DNA of 9,301 bases from an uncultured Rhodanobacter sp. Lineage in GTDB: Bacteria; Pseudomonadota; Gammaproteobacteria; Xanthomonadales; Rhodanobacteraceae. Under the pieces are notes generated by a model. The model was not told the origin of the DNA and did no database searches. It saw nothing but the letters and a program-made list of their open reading frames with translations. The position numbers and the translations under genes are program-made. The stretch spans positions 1-9,301 of the forward strand of contig CAIKJM010000598.1 of NCBI GenBank assembly GCA_903827735.1, read 5' to 3'. This document shows, piece after piece, positions 1-5,105 of the stretch (positions are counted from its first letter, which is position 1; the number at the start of each line of letters is the position of its first letter).

Positions 1-40
1 CCAGGTCAGCATGCGCGGGCTAGGAGTGTCTGTTCAAGGA

Positions 41-646
41 TCAAGGCGCGGGATAAGGGGACTTTTTCAAAAGCTTTGCGAGATGTGCGGCGTTGCTGGC
101 CAACGTCTTTGTTGCTTCAGCAACTTTTTTGGGCGTGTGCTTAAGATCTTTATAGTCCTTGCTGCCCATCGCTTCGCCGACCCAATACGTACTGCTGCCG
201 CCGGGAATGGAAAAGCCCACGTCAGCGAGCGCCTGATATATCTCGGCCGTCACATGGTGAGCGCCGTCTTCATTGCCAACCACAGCGACAATGCCCACCT
301 TCCCAAACGTCGGGTATCGGCCCTGATCGTCGATATCATCGAGCACGGCATCCAGTCGCTCCATGACACGCTTGCTGACACTCGACGGTTGTCCCATCCA
401 GATAGGCGTTCCGATAACCAGAATGTCGGCGTCCATGATTTTCTTCAGCATGGCGGGCCAAGCATCGCCGCTTCCTTCGTCTTTGCTAACGCCTGGCTTG
501 ATGTCGAAGTCGACGACGCGATCCGAGGAACATTTAACGCCATGCTCTTCAAGTGAACGAAAAACTTGATCGATAAGTTTTTGCGTTGACGATGTCTTGG
601 AGCCGGCTTTCAACGTGCAATTCAAACCGTAAGCGGAAATTGCCAT
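41..646 (-). CDS. Flavodoxin-fold NAD(P)H-dependent FMN protein (WrbA/FMN-reductase-like)
   Basis: A 201-residue cytosolic flavodoxin-like protein. Seen: an N-terminal beta strand followed by a Ser/Thr-rich phosphate loop (SKTSSTQ, residues 16-22), where this superfamily binds the FMN phosphate; a hydrophobic strand leading into GTPIWMGQPSS (79-89), the usual second FMN loop; and a strand ending in GNEDGAH (124-130), the third flavin-contacting loop. The length suits the family. The start is supported by GAGG about seven bases upstream of the ATG. Known of the family: such proteins pass electrons from NAD(P)H to quinones, flavins or other small acceptors. The actual substrate cannot be read from the sequence. 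The gene stands alone, divergent from the BrkB-like gene. Family assignment is confident; a specific name such as wrbA is not justified. Confidence 0.88.
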   Translation of the reverse strand: MAISAYGLNCTLKAGSKTSSTQKLIDQVFRSLEEHGVKCSSDRVVDFDIKPGVSKDEGSGDAWPAMLKKIMDADILVIGTPIWMGQPSSVSKRVMERLDAVLDDIDDQGRYPTFGKVGIVAVVGNEDGAHHVTAEIYQALADVGFSIPGGSSTYWVGEAMGSKDYKDLKHTPKKVAEATKTLASNAAHLAKLLKKSPYPAP

Positions 647-1115
647 GGTTGCGCCTCACAGGAGTTCAAGGTTCGAGGTTGCACCTCCGTTTGTGGAGTG
701 GATGTCACGGTGCAGGCTACAGTCGACGGCGCTTGGTAATTCCCCCAAGAATTAGCTGATGCCAAAAGTGGAATTTTCTCTTAGCCTTCCGCGAGGAGGT
801 TCCATGGAAAGAGTCTCTTTGCATAGGTAACAACATCCCGTCCGCGCTCCCCTACCCTGCTTTCTTCGTGACGGGCGATGGGAGGTCGGAAAGGCCCGGG
901 ATGTGTTCACGCCTGAGAGCACACTCGGTCGACTATTCAGGCTCACGCTTCCCATGCAGGTTGCAGTAGCCGCAATCACTCGGTTTTTGGGAAGATTATG
1001 AAACAGTCGGTTGCGAGGGCCGGTGAATCAATCGCCTTTTCAAGTGGTTCAAGTCCCTTTGCTCACATTCGTTTCGGCCCATTGAACCTACCGTAGACAA
1101 CGTAAACTTTTCACC
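647..1115. other. 469-base intergenic region between divergent genes
   Basis: This gap must hold the promoters of the flavodoxin-like gene (leftward) and the BrkB-like gene (rightward), but I could not identify convincing -35/-10 pairs. Two weak patterns are visible: near-direct repeats GTTCAAG/GTTCGAG around 664-678, and TTCAAGT repeated with a 9-base period at 1039-1045 and 1048-1054. A very short reading frame with a strong ribosome binding site lies at 804-830 (separate entry). A minus-strand open frame across 752-979 has no protein-like character. Confidence 0.5.
804..830 (+). other. Possible 8-codon leader peptide frame with strong Shine-Dalgarno
   Basis: GAGGAGG at 793-799 is followed after four bases by ATG and a frame reading MERVSLHR then TAA. 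The ribosome binding site is the best one in the gap upstream of the BrkB-like gene, whose own start has none. It could be a leader peptide or chance; there is no codon run that would indicate attenuation. Confidence 0.15.
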
Positions 1116-2015
1116 ATGGCCAACGTACCTACTGAAAAGATTTCACCGGATAAACGTCGGCGTCCCAATCGCCCATTGTTATGGCGTGTGCTGGTACGGG
1201 CCTTCAAAGGTTTTTTCGACCATGACGTCTTGTCCCTGTCTGCATCGCTTTCTTTTTACACGCTGTTGTCTTTCGCCCCGCTGCTCTTGCTCGGTGTCTG
1301 GTTGACTTCAACAGTCGGCTACGACGTGCGCCAGACGCTGCTCGACCAGATTGGTCAGCTCGCAGGGTCCGAGGCGCGAACAACCGCGGCAGCGGTATAT
1401 GCCAGCGCACACCAGCATCCCTCAATCGGCACCTTCGCCGGTATTGTCGGCATCGTGATATCGGTGGTGGGCGCCACCACCGTATTTGCTCAGTTGCAGG
1501 CCTCACTGAACTTGATCTGGGGCCTACGGGCGCATCCGGGTAATGCAGTCTGGGGATGGCTGCACAGGCGTGTGCTGTCCATCGGGGTCATCGCCGCGAC
1601 AGTCTTCGTCATGGTGGTGTCGCTACTGGTCAGCTCCCTGCTCGGCATGCTTCTACCGCTCAAAGGGTCGGTGTGGGACGTTCTCAATCAGGTCATCAGC
1701 ACGGCCGTGCTCGCGGTCCTGTTCGCCTTGCTCTTCCGGTACCTGCCAGACGCGCGCCTACCCTGGCGGCGTGTGACTTGGGGCGGCGTGGTCACGGCCC
1801 TGCTGTTCACGCTCGGCAAATGGGTGATTGGTATTTACCTCTCCAGCGATAACATCGGCGGTGCCTACGGCGCAGCCGGCTCCCTGGTAGTGCTGCTGGT
1901 GTGGGTGTATTACTCCGGCGCGATCTTCTTCTTCGGCGCCGAAGTAGTTCACGCCTGGGCGCTGGAGCGCGGCGACCGTGTGCAGCTCAGCCAGCACACC
2001 GAACGGCAAGACTGA
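1116..2015 (+). CDS. YihY/BrkB family inner-membrane protein
   Basis: A 299-residue integral membrane protein. Seen: a basic cytosolic N-terminus (residues 1-30), then about six hydrophobic segments at roughly 43-63, 105-127, 154-180, 190-212, 220-242 and 250-275. The family hallmarks are present: SLSASLSFYTLLSFAPLL (40-57) in the first helix and SLVVLLVWVYYSGAIFFFGAE (the latter half of the last helix, 256-276) before a short hydrophilic tail. Known of the family: named from a Bordetella serum-resistance locus and once mistaken for ribonuclease BN; its transport or envelope role is still unsettled. The ATG at 1116 has no clear Shine-Dalgarno, but the protein starts at the usual distance from the first helix. 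The gene appears monocistronic. Confidence 0.92.
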   Translation: MANVPTEKISPDKRRRPNRPLLWRVLVRAFKGFFDHDVLSLSASLSFYTLLSFAPLLLLGVWLTSTVGYDVRQTLLDQIGQLAGSEARTTAAAVYASAHQHPSIGTFAGIVGIVISVVGATTVFAQLQASLNLIWGLRAHPGNAVWGWLHRRVLSIGVIAATVFVMVVSLLVSSLLGMLLPLKGSVWDVLNQVISTAVLAVLFALLFRYLPDARLPWRRVTWGGVVTALLFTLGKWVIGIYLSSDNIGGAYGAAGSLVVLLVWVYYSGAIFFFGAEVVHAWALERGDRVQLSQHTERQD

Positions 2016-2206
2016 GTGGGACATTTGACCCACAGCTTGATGGCAACCTCGAAAGGTTGTCGCGATGCGGTCGATCAAGCAAAAACTACCGCGCGCACAA
2101 GCGACGTCAAGCGCCGTCCTCACAATGTAGTTCAGCAGACGCAACGAGAGAGCTTACGAAACCCACCTACTCTCTCGAATGGTGAGGCTGCGACCAGGCA
2201 ACTATC

Positions 2207-2238
2207 CTGTCTTCATAGATTTCTGTCTTCATAGATTG
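2207..2238. repeat. 16-bp tandem duplication (two copies)
   Basis: CTGTCTTCATAGATTT at 2207-2222 is followed directly by CTGTCTTCATAGATTG at 2223-2238, so 15 of 16 positions match. It lies in AT-rich non-coding DNA. It has the same unit length as the duplication at 4642-4673 but an unrelated sequence. Confidence 0.9.
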
Positions 2239-2348
2239 TTTTGACCGGTTGAAATTTGGGTTGAGCTGCGAGCACGAGCAAAAAAATCGCTAGCTATAGT
2301 TATCCCGTATCAACGCAGGGTCGCCCCAGAAGGCCAATCTTTAAATAC

Positions 2349-2365
2349 CCCGGGGCAACCCCGGG
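2349..2365. other. Strong GC hairpin without U-tract
   Basis: CCCGGGG (2349-2355), loop CAA, then CCCCGGG (2359-2365): a perfect 7-bp stem with a three-base loop. Neither strand has a T-run after it, so it is not a standard intrinsic terminator. It could stop readthrough from the BrkB-like gene weakly, or shape the H-NS gene leader if transcription starts upstream. Confidence 0.6.
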
Positions 2366-2412
2366 CGTCTAACTGAAAGCCGAGCACTTCAGCCACGAAA
2401 GTAATCACGATT

Positions 2413-2432
2413 GGCAAAAGCTAAACTTTGCC
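2413..2432. other. Inverted repeat GGCAAA/TTTGCC ahead of H-NS family gene
   Basis: GGCAAA (2413-2418) and TTTGCC (2427-2432) form a 6-bp inverted repeat with an 8-base spacer. The right arm overlaps the candidate -35 hexamer at 2428-2433, so it could be an operator. The sequence alone cannot decide. Confidence 0.35.
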
Positions 2433-2455
2433 CGCAACACGACTTGGCCTAAACT
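2428..2455 (+). promoter_or_regulatory. Candidate sigma70 promoter of the H-NS family gene
   Basis: TTGCCC (2428-2433) and TAAACT (2450-2455) are separated by 16 bases, each matching four of six consensus positions. Transcription would begin near 2462, giving a leader of about 20 bases before the ATG at 2484. This is a by-eye match only. Confidence 0.25.
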
Positions 2456-2483
2456 GAAGTTGATTCCCCACCAGGCACAGCTA

Positions 2484-2909
2484 ATGGCCGTTAACCTCGA
2501 CAATCTCTCTCATCAGGAACTGCAAGCGGTCATTGCAGAGGCCCAATCCCACATGAAGTCAGCACACGCCAATCTCATTCAAGACATCAGAAAAAAAATC
2601 GATGTCTTGCTCGACAGCAACGGCCTGACCTTGGCTGAGGTCTACCCTACACGTGGTGGCAAGAAAGCAACGGGTCATAAAATCTTTGTCGCGCCCAAGT
2701 ACCGCCACCCTGCCGACCCGACAAAGACGTGGTCCGGCCGCGGCAAGCAACCGCTTTGGTTTGCCGAGGCGATCAAGAAGCGCGGCGTAACGGCTGAAAG
2801 TCTTTTGATTGGCGGAGCCAATACAAAGGCGCCTGCGAAGGTGGCCAAAAAGGCGACCAAGAAAACCGTCAAAAAAGTAGCCTCCAAGAAAAAGACGGCC
2901 AAAGCTTGA
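2484..2909 (+). CDS. H-NS family nucleoid protein with lysine-rich C-terminal tail
   Basis: A 141-residue DNA-binding nucleoid protein. Seen: an N-terminal helical, probably coiled-coil oligomerisation part (residues 1-55), a Gly/Lys linker (57-68), then the H-NS C-terminal DNA-binding core at about 72-93, with PKYRHPADPTKTWSGRGKQP. The GRGKQP loop is the minor-groove-reaching AT-hook-like element of the family. The last 25 or so residues are almost only Lys, Ala, Thr and Val (AKKATKKTVKKVASKKK), like eukaryotic linker-histone tails. A TTG eight codons upstream (2460) is in frame, but the ATG fits where family members begin; its ribosome binding site is weak (AGG at 2475). Known of the family: it silences AT-rich and horizontally acquired genes. 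The class (H-NS/Bv3F/XrvA-like) is clear; which paralog is not. Confidence 0.9.
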   Translation: MAVNLDNLSHQELQAVIAEAQSHMKSAHANLIQDIRKKIDVLLDSNGLTLAEVYPTRGGKKATGHKIFVAPKYRHPADPTKTWSGRGKQPLWFAEAIKKRGVTAESLLIGGANTKAPAKVAKKATKKTVKKVASKKKTAKA

Positions 2910-2932
2910 GCTTCATTTCCACGTTGAAGGGC

Positions 2933-2945
2933 ACGGATCATCCGT
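2933..2945. other. 13-bp palindrome after the H-NS family gene
   Basis: ACGGAT, a single C, then ATCCGT form a near-perfect dyad 24 bases after the H-NS family stop codon and just before the next gene. There is no T-run, so it is not an obvious terminator. It may be chance. Confidence 0.35.
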
Positions 2946-2966
2946 TGAAATCGGGCCCATCAAACG

Positions 2967-3506
2967 ATGCAAACGAGATCTCAGCTGGTGCGACAGCCCG
3001 ATGATCCAATAGTCGGCCAGTTTTACGATGGTCCGATAATTGCCATGCCTATTCTTACACCTCCCTTTTCTGCTCCGGCGTCTTTCGGTCGAAGGAGGTT
3101 TGCACTCGCCAGATGGACTCGGTCAAAGACATGGGTCGCCGTTATGCTTGTTAGCTTCAGCGCCAGCGCGCTTTGCGCACCGACAGGTCAAGCTCCTTTC
3201 TTTGACGGCGTACTCCACGCCCATAGCCCCCACGGCGTCTACACCGAAATCCGGTTCGAGCCACATCGCTTGGTTGCCCAGGTGCATGGACTTCACACCT
3301 GTGTTTTGCGTGCTCACCTGATCCACGGCGATCCGCATGTCAGCCGTTACGCCATCGAACCACCGCAGGGGGGACGCTTTTGCGATGAACTGGTCGATGG
3401 GGAAATCGTGATTCGTCCGCATACCGCCAGTGACGTTATGGCCGAATTTAAGTCCCCGCGTATGCGTTGGTCCGGAGAGTTTCACCGCTACCTGCCGGGA
3501 CACTGA
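2967..3506 (+). CDS. Hypothetical exported protein
   Basis: I do not recognise this 179-residue protein. Seen: an unusual N-terminus (residues 1-40), then a signal-peptide-like stretch with a basic part (GRRRFALARWTRSKT, 41-55), a hydrophobic part (WVAVMLVSFSASA, 56-68) and possible signal peptidase I cleavage just after it (ASA or LCA). The predicted mature part is about 110 residues, mostly polar beta-like, His-rich (about ten His) and with two cysteines (112 and 139) that could form a disulfide in the periplasm. The cysteine at 70 is not in a good lipobox. The start is uncertain: the ATG at 2967 and the in-frame ATG at 3045 both lack a Shine-Dalgarno, and the second gives a more normal signal peptide, although still long. 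It follows the H-NS family gene by 57 bases on the same strand. Confidence 0.6.
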   Translation: MQTRSQLVRQPDDPIVGQFYDGPIIAMPILTPPFSAPASFGRRRFALARWTRSKTWVAVMLVSFSASALCAPTGQAPFFDGVLHAHSPHGVYTEIRFEPHRLVAQVHGLHTCVLRAHLIHGDPHVSRYAIEPPQGGRFCDELVDGEIVIRPHTASDVMAEFKSPRMRWSGEFHRYLPGH

Positions 3507-3619
3507 CAACAGCAGCCGCGTAGCCCGCACAGACCGTGTGTATTGCCATGACAACGTCAAATTTCTGGCCGTCGTAATGGTCAACAAACCATCGCGATCA
3601 CGATTATCGGCATCAGGGG

Positions 3620-3651
3620 AGCGTGCGCTTTAAATGCTCAAGGCGCACGCT
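3620..3651. other. Hairpin with 9-bp perfect stem
   Basis: AGCGTGCGC (3620-3628) pairs perfectly with GCGCACGCT (3643-3651) across a 14-base loop. An overlapping alternative, TCAAG (3639-3643) with CTTGA (3650-3654), shares the right arm, and TTGATCAA (3651-3658) is itself palindromic. No T-run follows. It lies 113 bases past the stop of the exported-protein gene and could be part of its 3' end. Confidence 0.6.
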
Positions 3652-3735
3652 TGATCAAAGTGCACATCGAGAGCGATGAAGACAGATGTTTCTCGCCCCG
3701 ATAGTGCGGACGCCGAGCGTCAGATCGAGAGCTGG

Positions 3736-3760
3736 AAAAGCCTGTTTCGAGGAGGCTTTT
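3736..3760. terminator. Bidirectional intrinsic terminator
   Basis: AAAAGCCT (3736-3743) and AGGCTTTT (3753-3760) form an 8-bp stem with a 9-base loop. On the plus strand the stem ends in a run of five T then CTT. On the minus strand it follows the BLUF stop codon by two bases and ends in TTTT. It therefore suits both the BLUF gene and rightward transcription from the exported-protein gene. Confidence 0.75.
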
Positions 3761-3762
3761 TC

Positions 3763-4194
3763 TTAACGCTGGTCGGTCGAAATCAAATCGAGAAACACCA
3801 TGAGCTGCCGCATCCCTGGCGAAGCCGCTGCGTGACCTTCAACCAAAGGCATGTCACGGTGCCATTGCTCCTGGCTCAGCTTCTGGATAACGCTCGCTGG
3901 CGCATCGCGAAATCCCATGAACCACTTGCTAAAGACCCGCTTTGAAATGCGACGCTGCTCCAACTCAACCATATCGCTGTGAAGGGTTGAGCGACGAATG
4001 CGGCCGTAAACGTGTTCGACGTCGGTCGGGAGGCCTTCAATGTATTGCATGAACTGGCCGGCGCCGAACAGCAGCACGCCGGTCACGCCTCTTTGCGAAT
4101 TGTAGCTACGAGAGTCCATCAGCAGCAGGTCGAGATCAGCCGACGCTATCGGATGGTTCGAGCGGCTCGTATATGCAACGCCAACCAGGTCCAT
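3763..4194 (-). CDS. Short BLUF-domain blue-light sensor protein
   Basis: A 143-residue flavin-binding photoreceptor made of one BLUF domain plus a short helical tail. Seen, numbering from the ATG at 4194: Tyr8 and Ser10 (VAYTS), Ser28, Asn32 (RSYN), GVTGVLLF (36-43), Gln50 in GQFMQYIEG (46-54), and Trp91/Met93 in FSKWFMGF. Known: in cyanobacterial PixD (Slr1694) the corresponding flavin-site residues carry the same numbers (Tyr8, Ser28, Asn32, Gln50, Trp91, Met93), so the photocycle residues look complete. There is no effector domain, so it probably signals through a partner protein. The open frame extends 49 codons further upstream (to 4341), but that part is not BLUF-like and runs across decayed DNA, so I place the start at 4194; only a weak GAG lies ahead of it. 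Confidence 0.92.
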   Translation of the reverse strand: MDLVGVAYTSRSNHPIASADLDLLLMDSRSYNSQRGVTGVLLFGAGQFMQYIEGLPTDVEHVYGRIRRSTLHSDMVELEQRRISKRVFSKWFMGFRDAPASVIQKLSQEQWHRDMPLVEGHAAASPGMRQLMVFLDLISTDQR

Positions 4195-4230
4195 GGATCG
4201 CTCAGCTCGTGGGATGACTCTCGTCCACGT

Positions 4231-4259
4231 ATAGTGACTGGAGCGCGCCAGTGGTGCAA
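4231..4259 (-). promoter_or_regulatory. Candidate BLUF promoter with palindrome in its spacer
   Basis: Reading the minus strand, TTGCAC (4259-4254) and CACTAT (4236-4231) are 17 bases apart, 37 bases before the BLUF start codon. The spacer holds ACTGGCGCGCTCCAGT (4252-4237), a 16-bp dyad with one mismatched pair, which is where a repressor or spacer-distorting activator would bind. The -10 match is poor, so this is tentative. Confidence 0.3.
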
Positions 4260-4291
4260 ACCCAACCGTTTGCCGACGCGATGTCCAATCC

Positions 4292-4469
4292 TCAGTGAAG
4301 AGTTGGCTTTTGAAACCTGCTCCACGGCGAAATCCCTGCACGCCTAAGCACAGTCAACAGATTACGAGCATACACTCGGCATCCGAACCCTGCGCCACGC
4401 CATGATCACGTCCGCATGCCGTTCGAACTCGCGCTGAAAGTATCCGTATCGACTTTTATAACGGGTAAA
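4292..4469 (-). pseudogene. Decayed third copy of the small tandem-paralog family
   Basis: A remnant related to the neighbouring gene at 4470-4716. Translating the minus strand, one frame gives DLPVIKVDTD, matching DMPYRKVNDD of that gene; a second gives YFQREFERHADVIM, matching FYQESEDRAEMIL; a third gives GVAQGSDAE, matching GAAEGSEAG; and the last gives LLTVLRRAGISPWSRFQKP and LH then stop, matching the neighbour's C-terminus. At DNA level, 47 of the first 70 aligned columns from the stop codon agree by my hand count, followed by a one-base deletion. At least two frameshifts make it non-functional. Its first 17 or so codons are missing: the similarity ends exactly at the stop codon of the upstream copy, as if a deletion joined the two. 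Confidence 0.75.
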
Positions 4470-4716
4470 TCAATGCATCGTCGGCTTCTTGAATTCGAGC
4501 CGTTGCGAAATGCCGGCACGCCTGAGCATGGTCATCAGGCAGTCGAGCACATACCCGGCCTCCGAACCTTCGGCTGCTCCCAGGATCATCTCGGCGCGAT
4601 CTTCGGACTCTTGGTAAAAGCCGTCATCGTTGACTTTCCTATAGGGCATATCCCGTTTAGGGCATATCCCGTTCCAGCTGCCGCAAAAGCGCATCGAGTT
4701 CAGGGCGCGAAGCCAT
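4470..4716 (-). pseudogene. Second copy of the small-protein family, frameshifted by a 16-bp tandem duplication
   Basis: The start is the ATG at 4716, preceded by GGAGG five bases away. Translation gives MASRPELDALLRQLERDMP and then TAA. The stop comes from a perfect 16-bp tandem duplication (4642-4673). Removing one unit restores a 76-codon gene continuing YRKVNDDGFYQESEDRAE and ending KKPTMH. It is similar to the intact gene upstream: ELDALLRQLERDMP against ELHRRLTKLEANMP, and a 36-residue ungapped match starting at FY. The start lies inside the end of the upstream gene (17-base overlap), so the two were translationally coupled. An ATG in the second unit (4649), seven bases after the TAA, could let ribosomes restart and make the last 59 residues. 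Function unknown; acidic, cytosolic, no membrane segment. Confidence 0.85.
4642..4673. repeat. Perfect 16-bp tandem duplication inside a coding sequence
   Basis: TAGGGCATATCCCGTT occurs at 4642-4657 and again, identically and directly adjacent, at 4658-4673. Sixteen is not a multiple of three, so it shifts the frame of the gene at 4470-4716. The unit contains the short dyad GGGCATATCCC, which might have favoured slippage. Confidence 0.95.
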
Positions 4717-4924
4717 CGACACCTCCAAATTTAATAAGGATACGGCTGAGCTCGGCAGATACCCATTCATGGTCTTGAGGACTTGTCTGATCGGTGATTT
4801 CATCCGCGTAGCTGGAAAATTCCGGATAGAAATCTCTTCTCAGGGGATATTCTTTGACTAGCCAAGGCATGTTGGCCTCAAGCTTCGTCAGGCGACGATG
4901 CAACTCTTCTTTGGTAGCGAACAT
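4700..4924 (-). CDS. Small protein of unrecognised family, intact member of a tandem array
   Basis: A 74-residue cytosolic protein that I cannot name. Seen: AGGAG nine bases before the ATG, a good ribosome binding site; an N-terminal amphipathic helix (KEELHRRLTKLEANMP), then a Trp/Tyr-containing middle (WLVKEYPLRRDFYPEF), an acidic stretch (ADEITDQTSPQDHEW) and a C-terminal helix (VSAELSRILIKFG). No Cys, no signal peptide, no membrane segment. It is paralogous to the frameshifted gene directly downstream: 7 of 14 identical in the N-terminal helix and 9 of 36 identical, ungapped, from FY onward, with many conservative changes. The similarity to a second gene with its own ribosome binding site is what makes me call it real. 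Tandem small paralogs are typical of immunity or antitoxin genes, but nothing here proves that. Confidence 0.75.
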   Translation of the reverse strand: MFATKEELHRRLTKLEANMPWLVKEYPLRRDFYPEFSSYADEITDQTSPQDHEWVSAELSRILIKFGGVDGFAP

Positions 4925-4928
4925 TCCA

Positions 4929-4949
4929 AGGCACTCCTAGGCAATGCCT
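4929..4949 (-). promoter_or_regulatory. Alternative hairpins around the ribosome binding site of the small gene
   Basis: On the minus-strand transcript AGGCA (4949-4945) can pair with TGCCT at 4943-4939, leaving the Shine-Dalgarno AGGAG (4938-4934) free, or with TGCCT at 4933-4929, placing AGGAG in the loop. The two pairings exclude each other. The stems are only 5 bp, so regulation is speculative. Confidence 0.25.
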
Positions 4950-5105
4950 CTAGATTAAATAGCGTCGCCATCAACAGATCATGAAGGCGCATGGGACGCA
5001 AAGCCTTGCTGCTGCTTACATGGACTTTCACCATACATTTCCGGGCACATACTCCTCGGGGCAAGCGATGCCCTCCTATACCCGCGGTTGCGCCGACGGA
5101 GCACC

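Larger units (their letters stand above)
2016..2483. other. About 470-base intergenic region upstream of the H-NS family gene
   Basis: No gene is supported here. The first part reads as ordinary sequence; short open frames continuing from the preceding gene look like chance. From about 2205 to 2300 it is visibly AT-richer and contains a 16-bp tandem duplication (2207-2238) and a run of seven A (2280-2286). Then come a strong GC hairpin (2349-2365), a second hairpin (2413-2432) and a candidate promoter just ahead of the H-NS family gene. AT-rich DNA upstream of such a gene would suit autoregulation, but that is inference. Confidence 0.5.

Noticed and set aside
664..682. MerR/SoxR-like dyad before the flavodoxin-like gene
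   Set aside because: The arms are closer to imperfect direct repeats than to an inverted repeat, and no matching promoter spacing was seen.
752..979. 75-codon minus-strand frame in the first gap
   Set aside because: Composition is Arg/Ser/Thr-rich with no pattern and no ribosome binding site; it looks like chance.
2295..2300. TATAGT as a -10 element ahead of the H-NS family gene
   Set aside because: No acceptable -35 lies 16-18 bases upstream; the nearest TTGAGC (2261-2266) is 28 bases away.
2460..2483. TTG start for the H-NS family gene
   Set aside because: The ATG at 2484 matches where family members begin, and the extra residues overlap the likely promoter.
3676..3945. 89-codon plus-strand frame starting near the terminator
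   Set aside because: It runs through the terminator hairpin and then antisense to the BLUF gene. Only the first 25 or so residues look protein-like.
4195..4341. 49-codon N-terminal extension of the BLUF frame
   Set aside because: It is not BLUF-like, overlaps the decayed third array copy in another frame, and BLUF proteins of this type start just before the first strand, as at 4194.
4416..4778. 120-codon open frame on the plus strand
   Set aside because: It is antisense to the small-paralog array, whose minus-strand copies share protein similarity and have ribosome binding sites. The plus-strand frame has no protein-like pattern.
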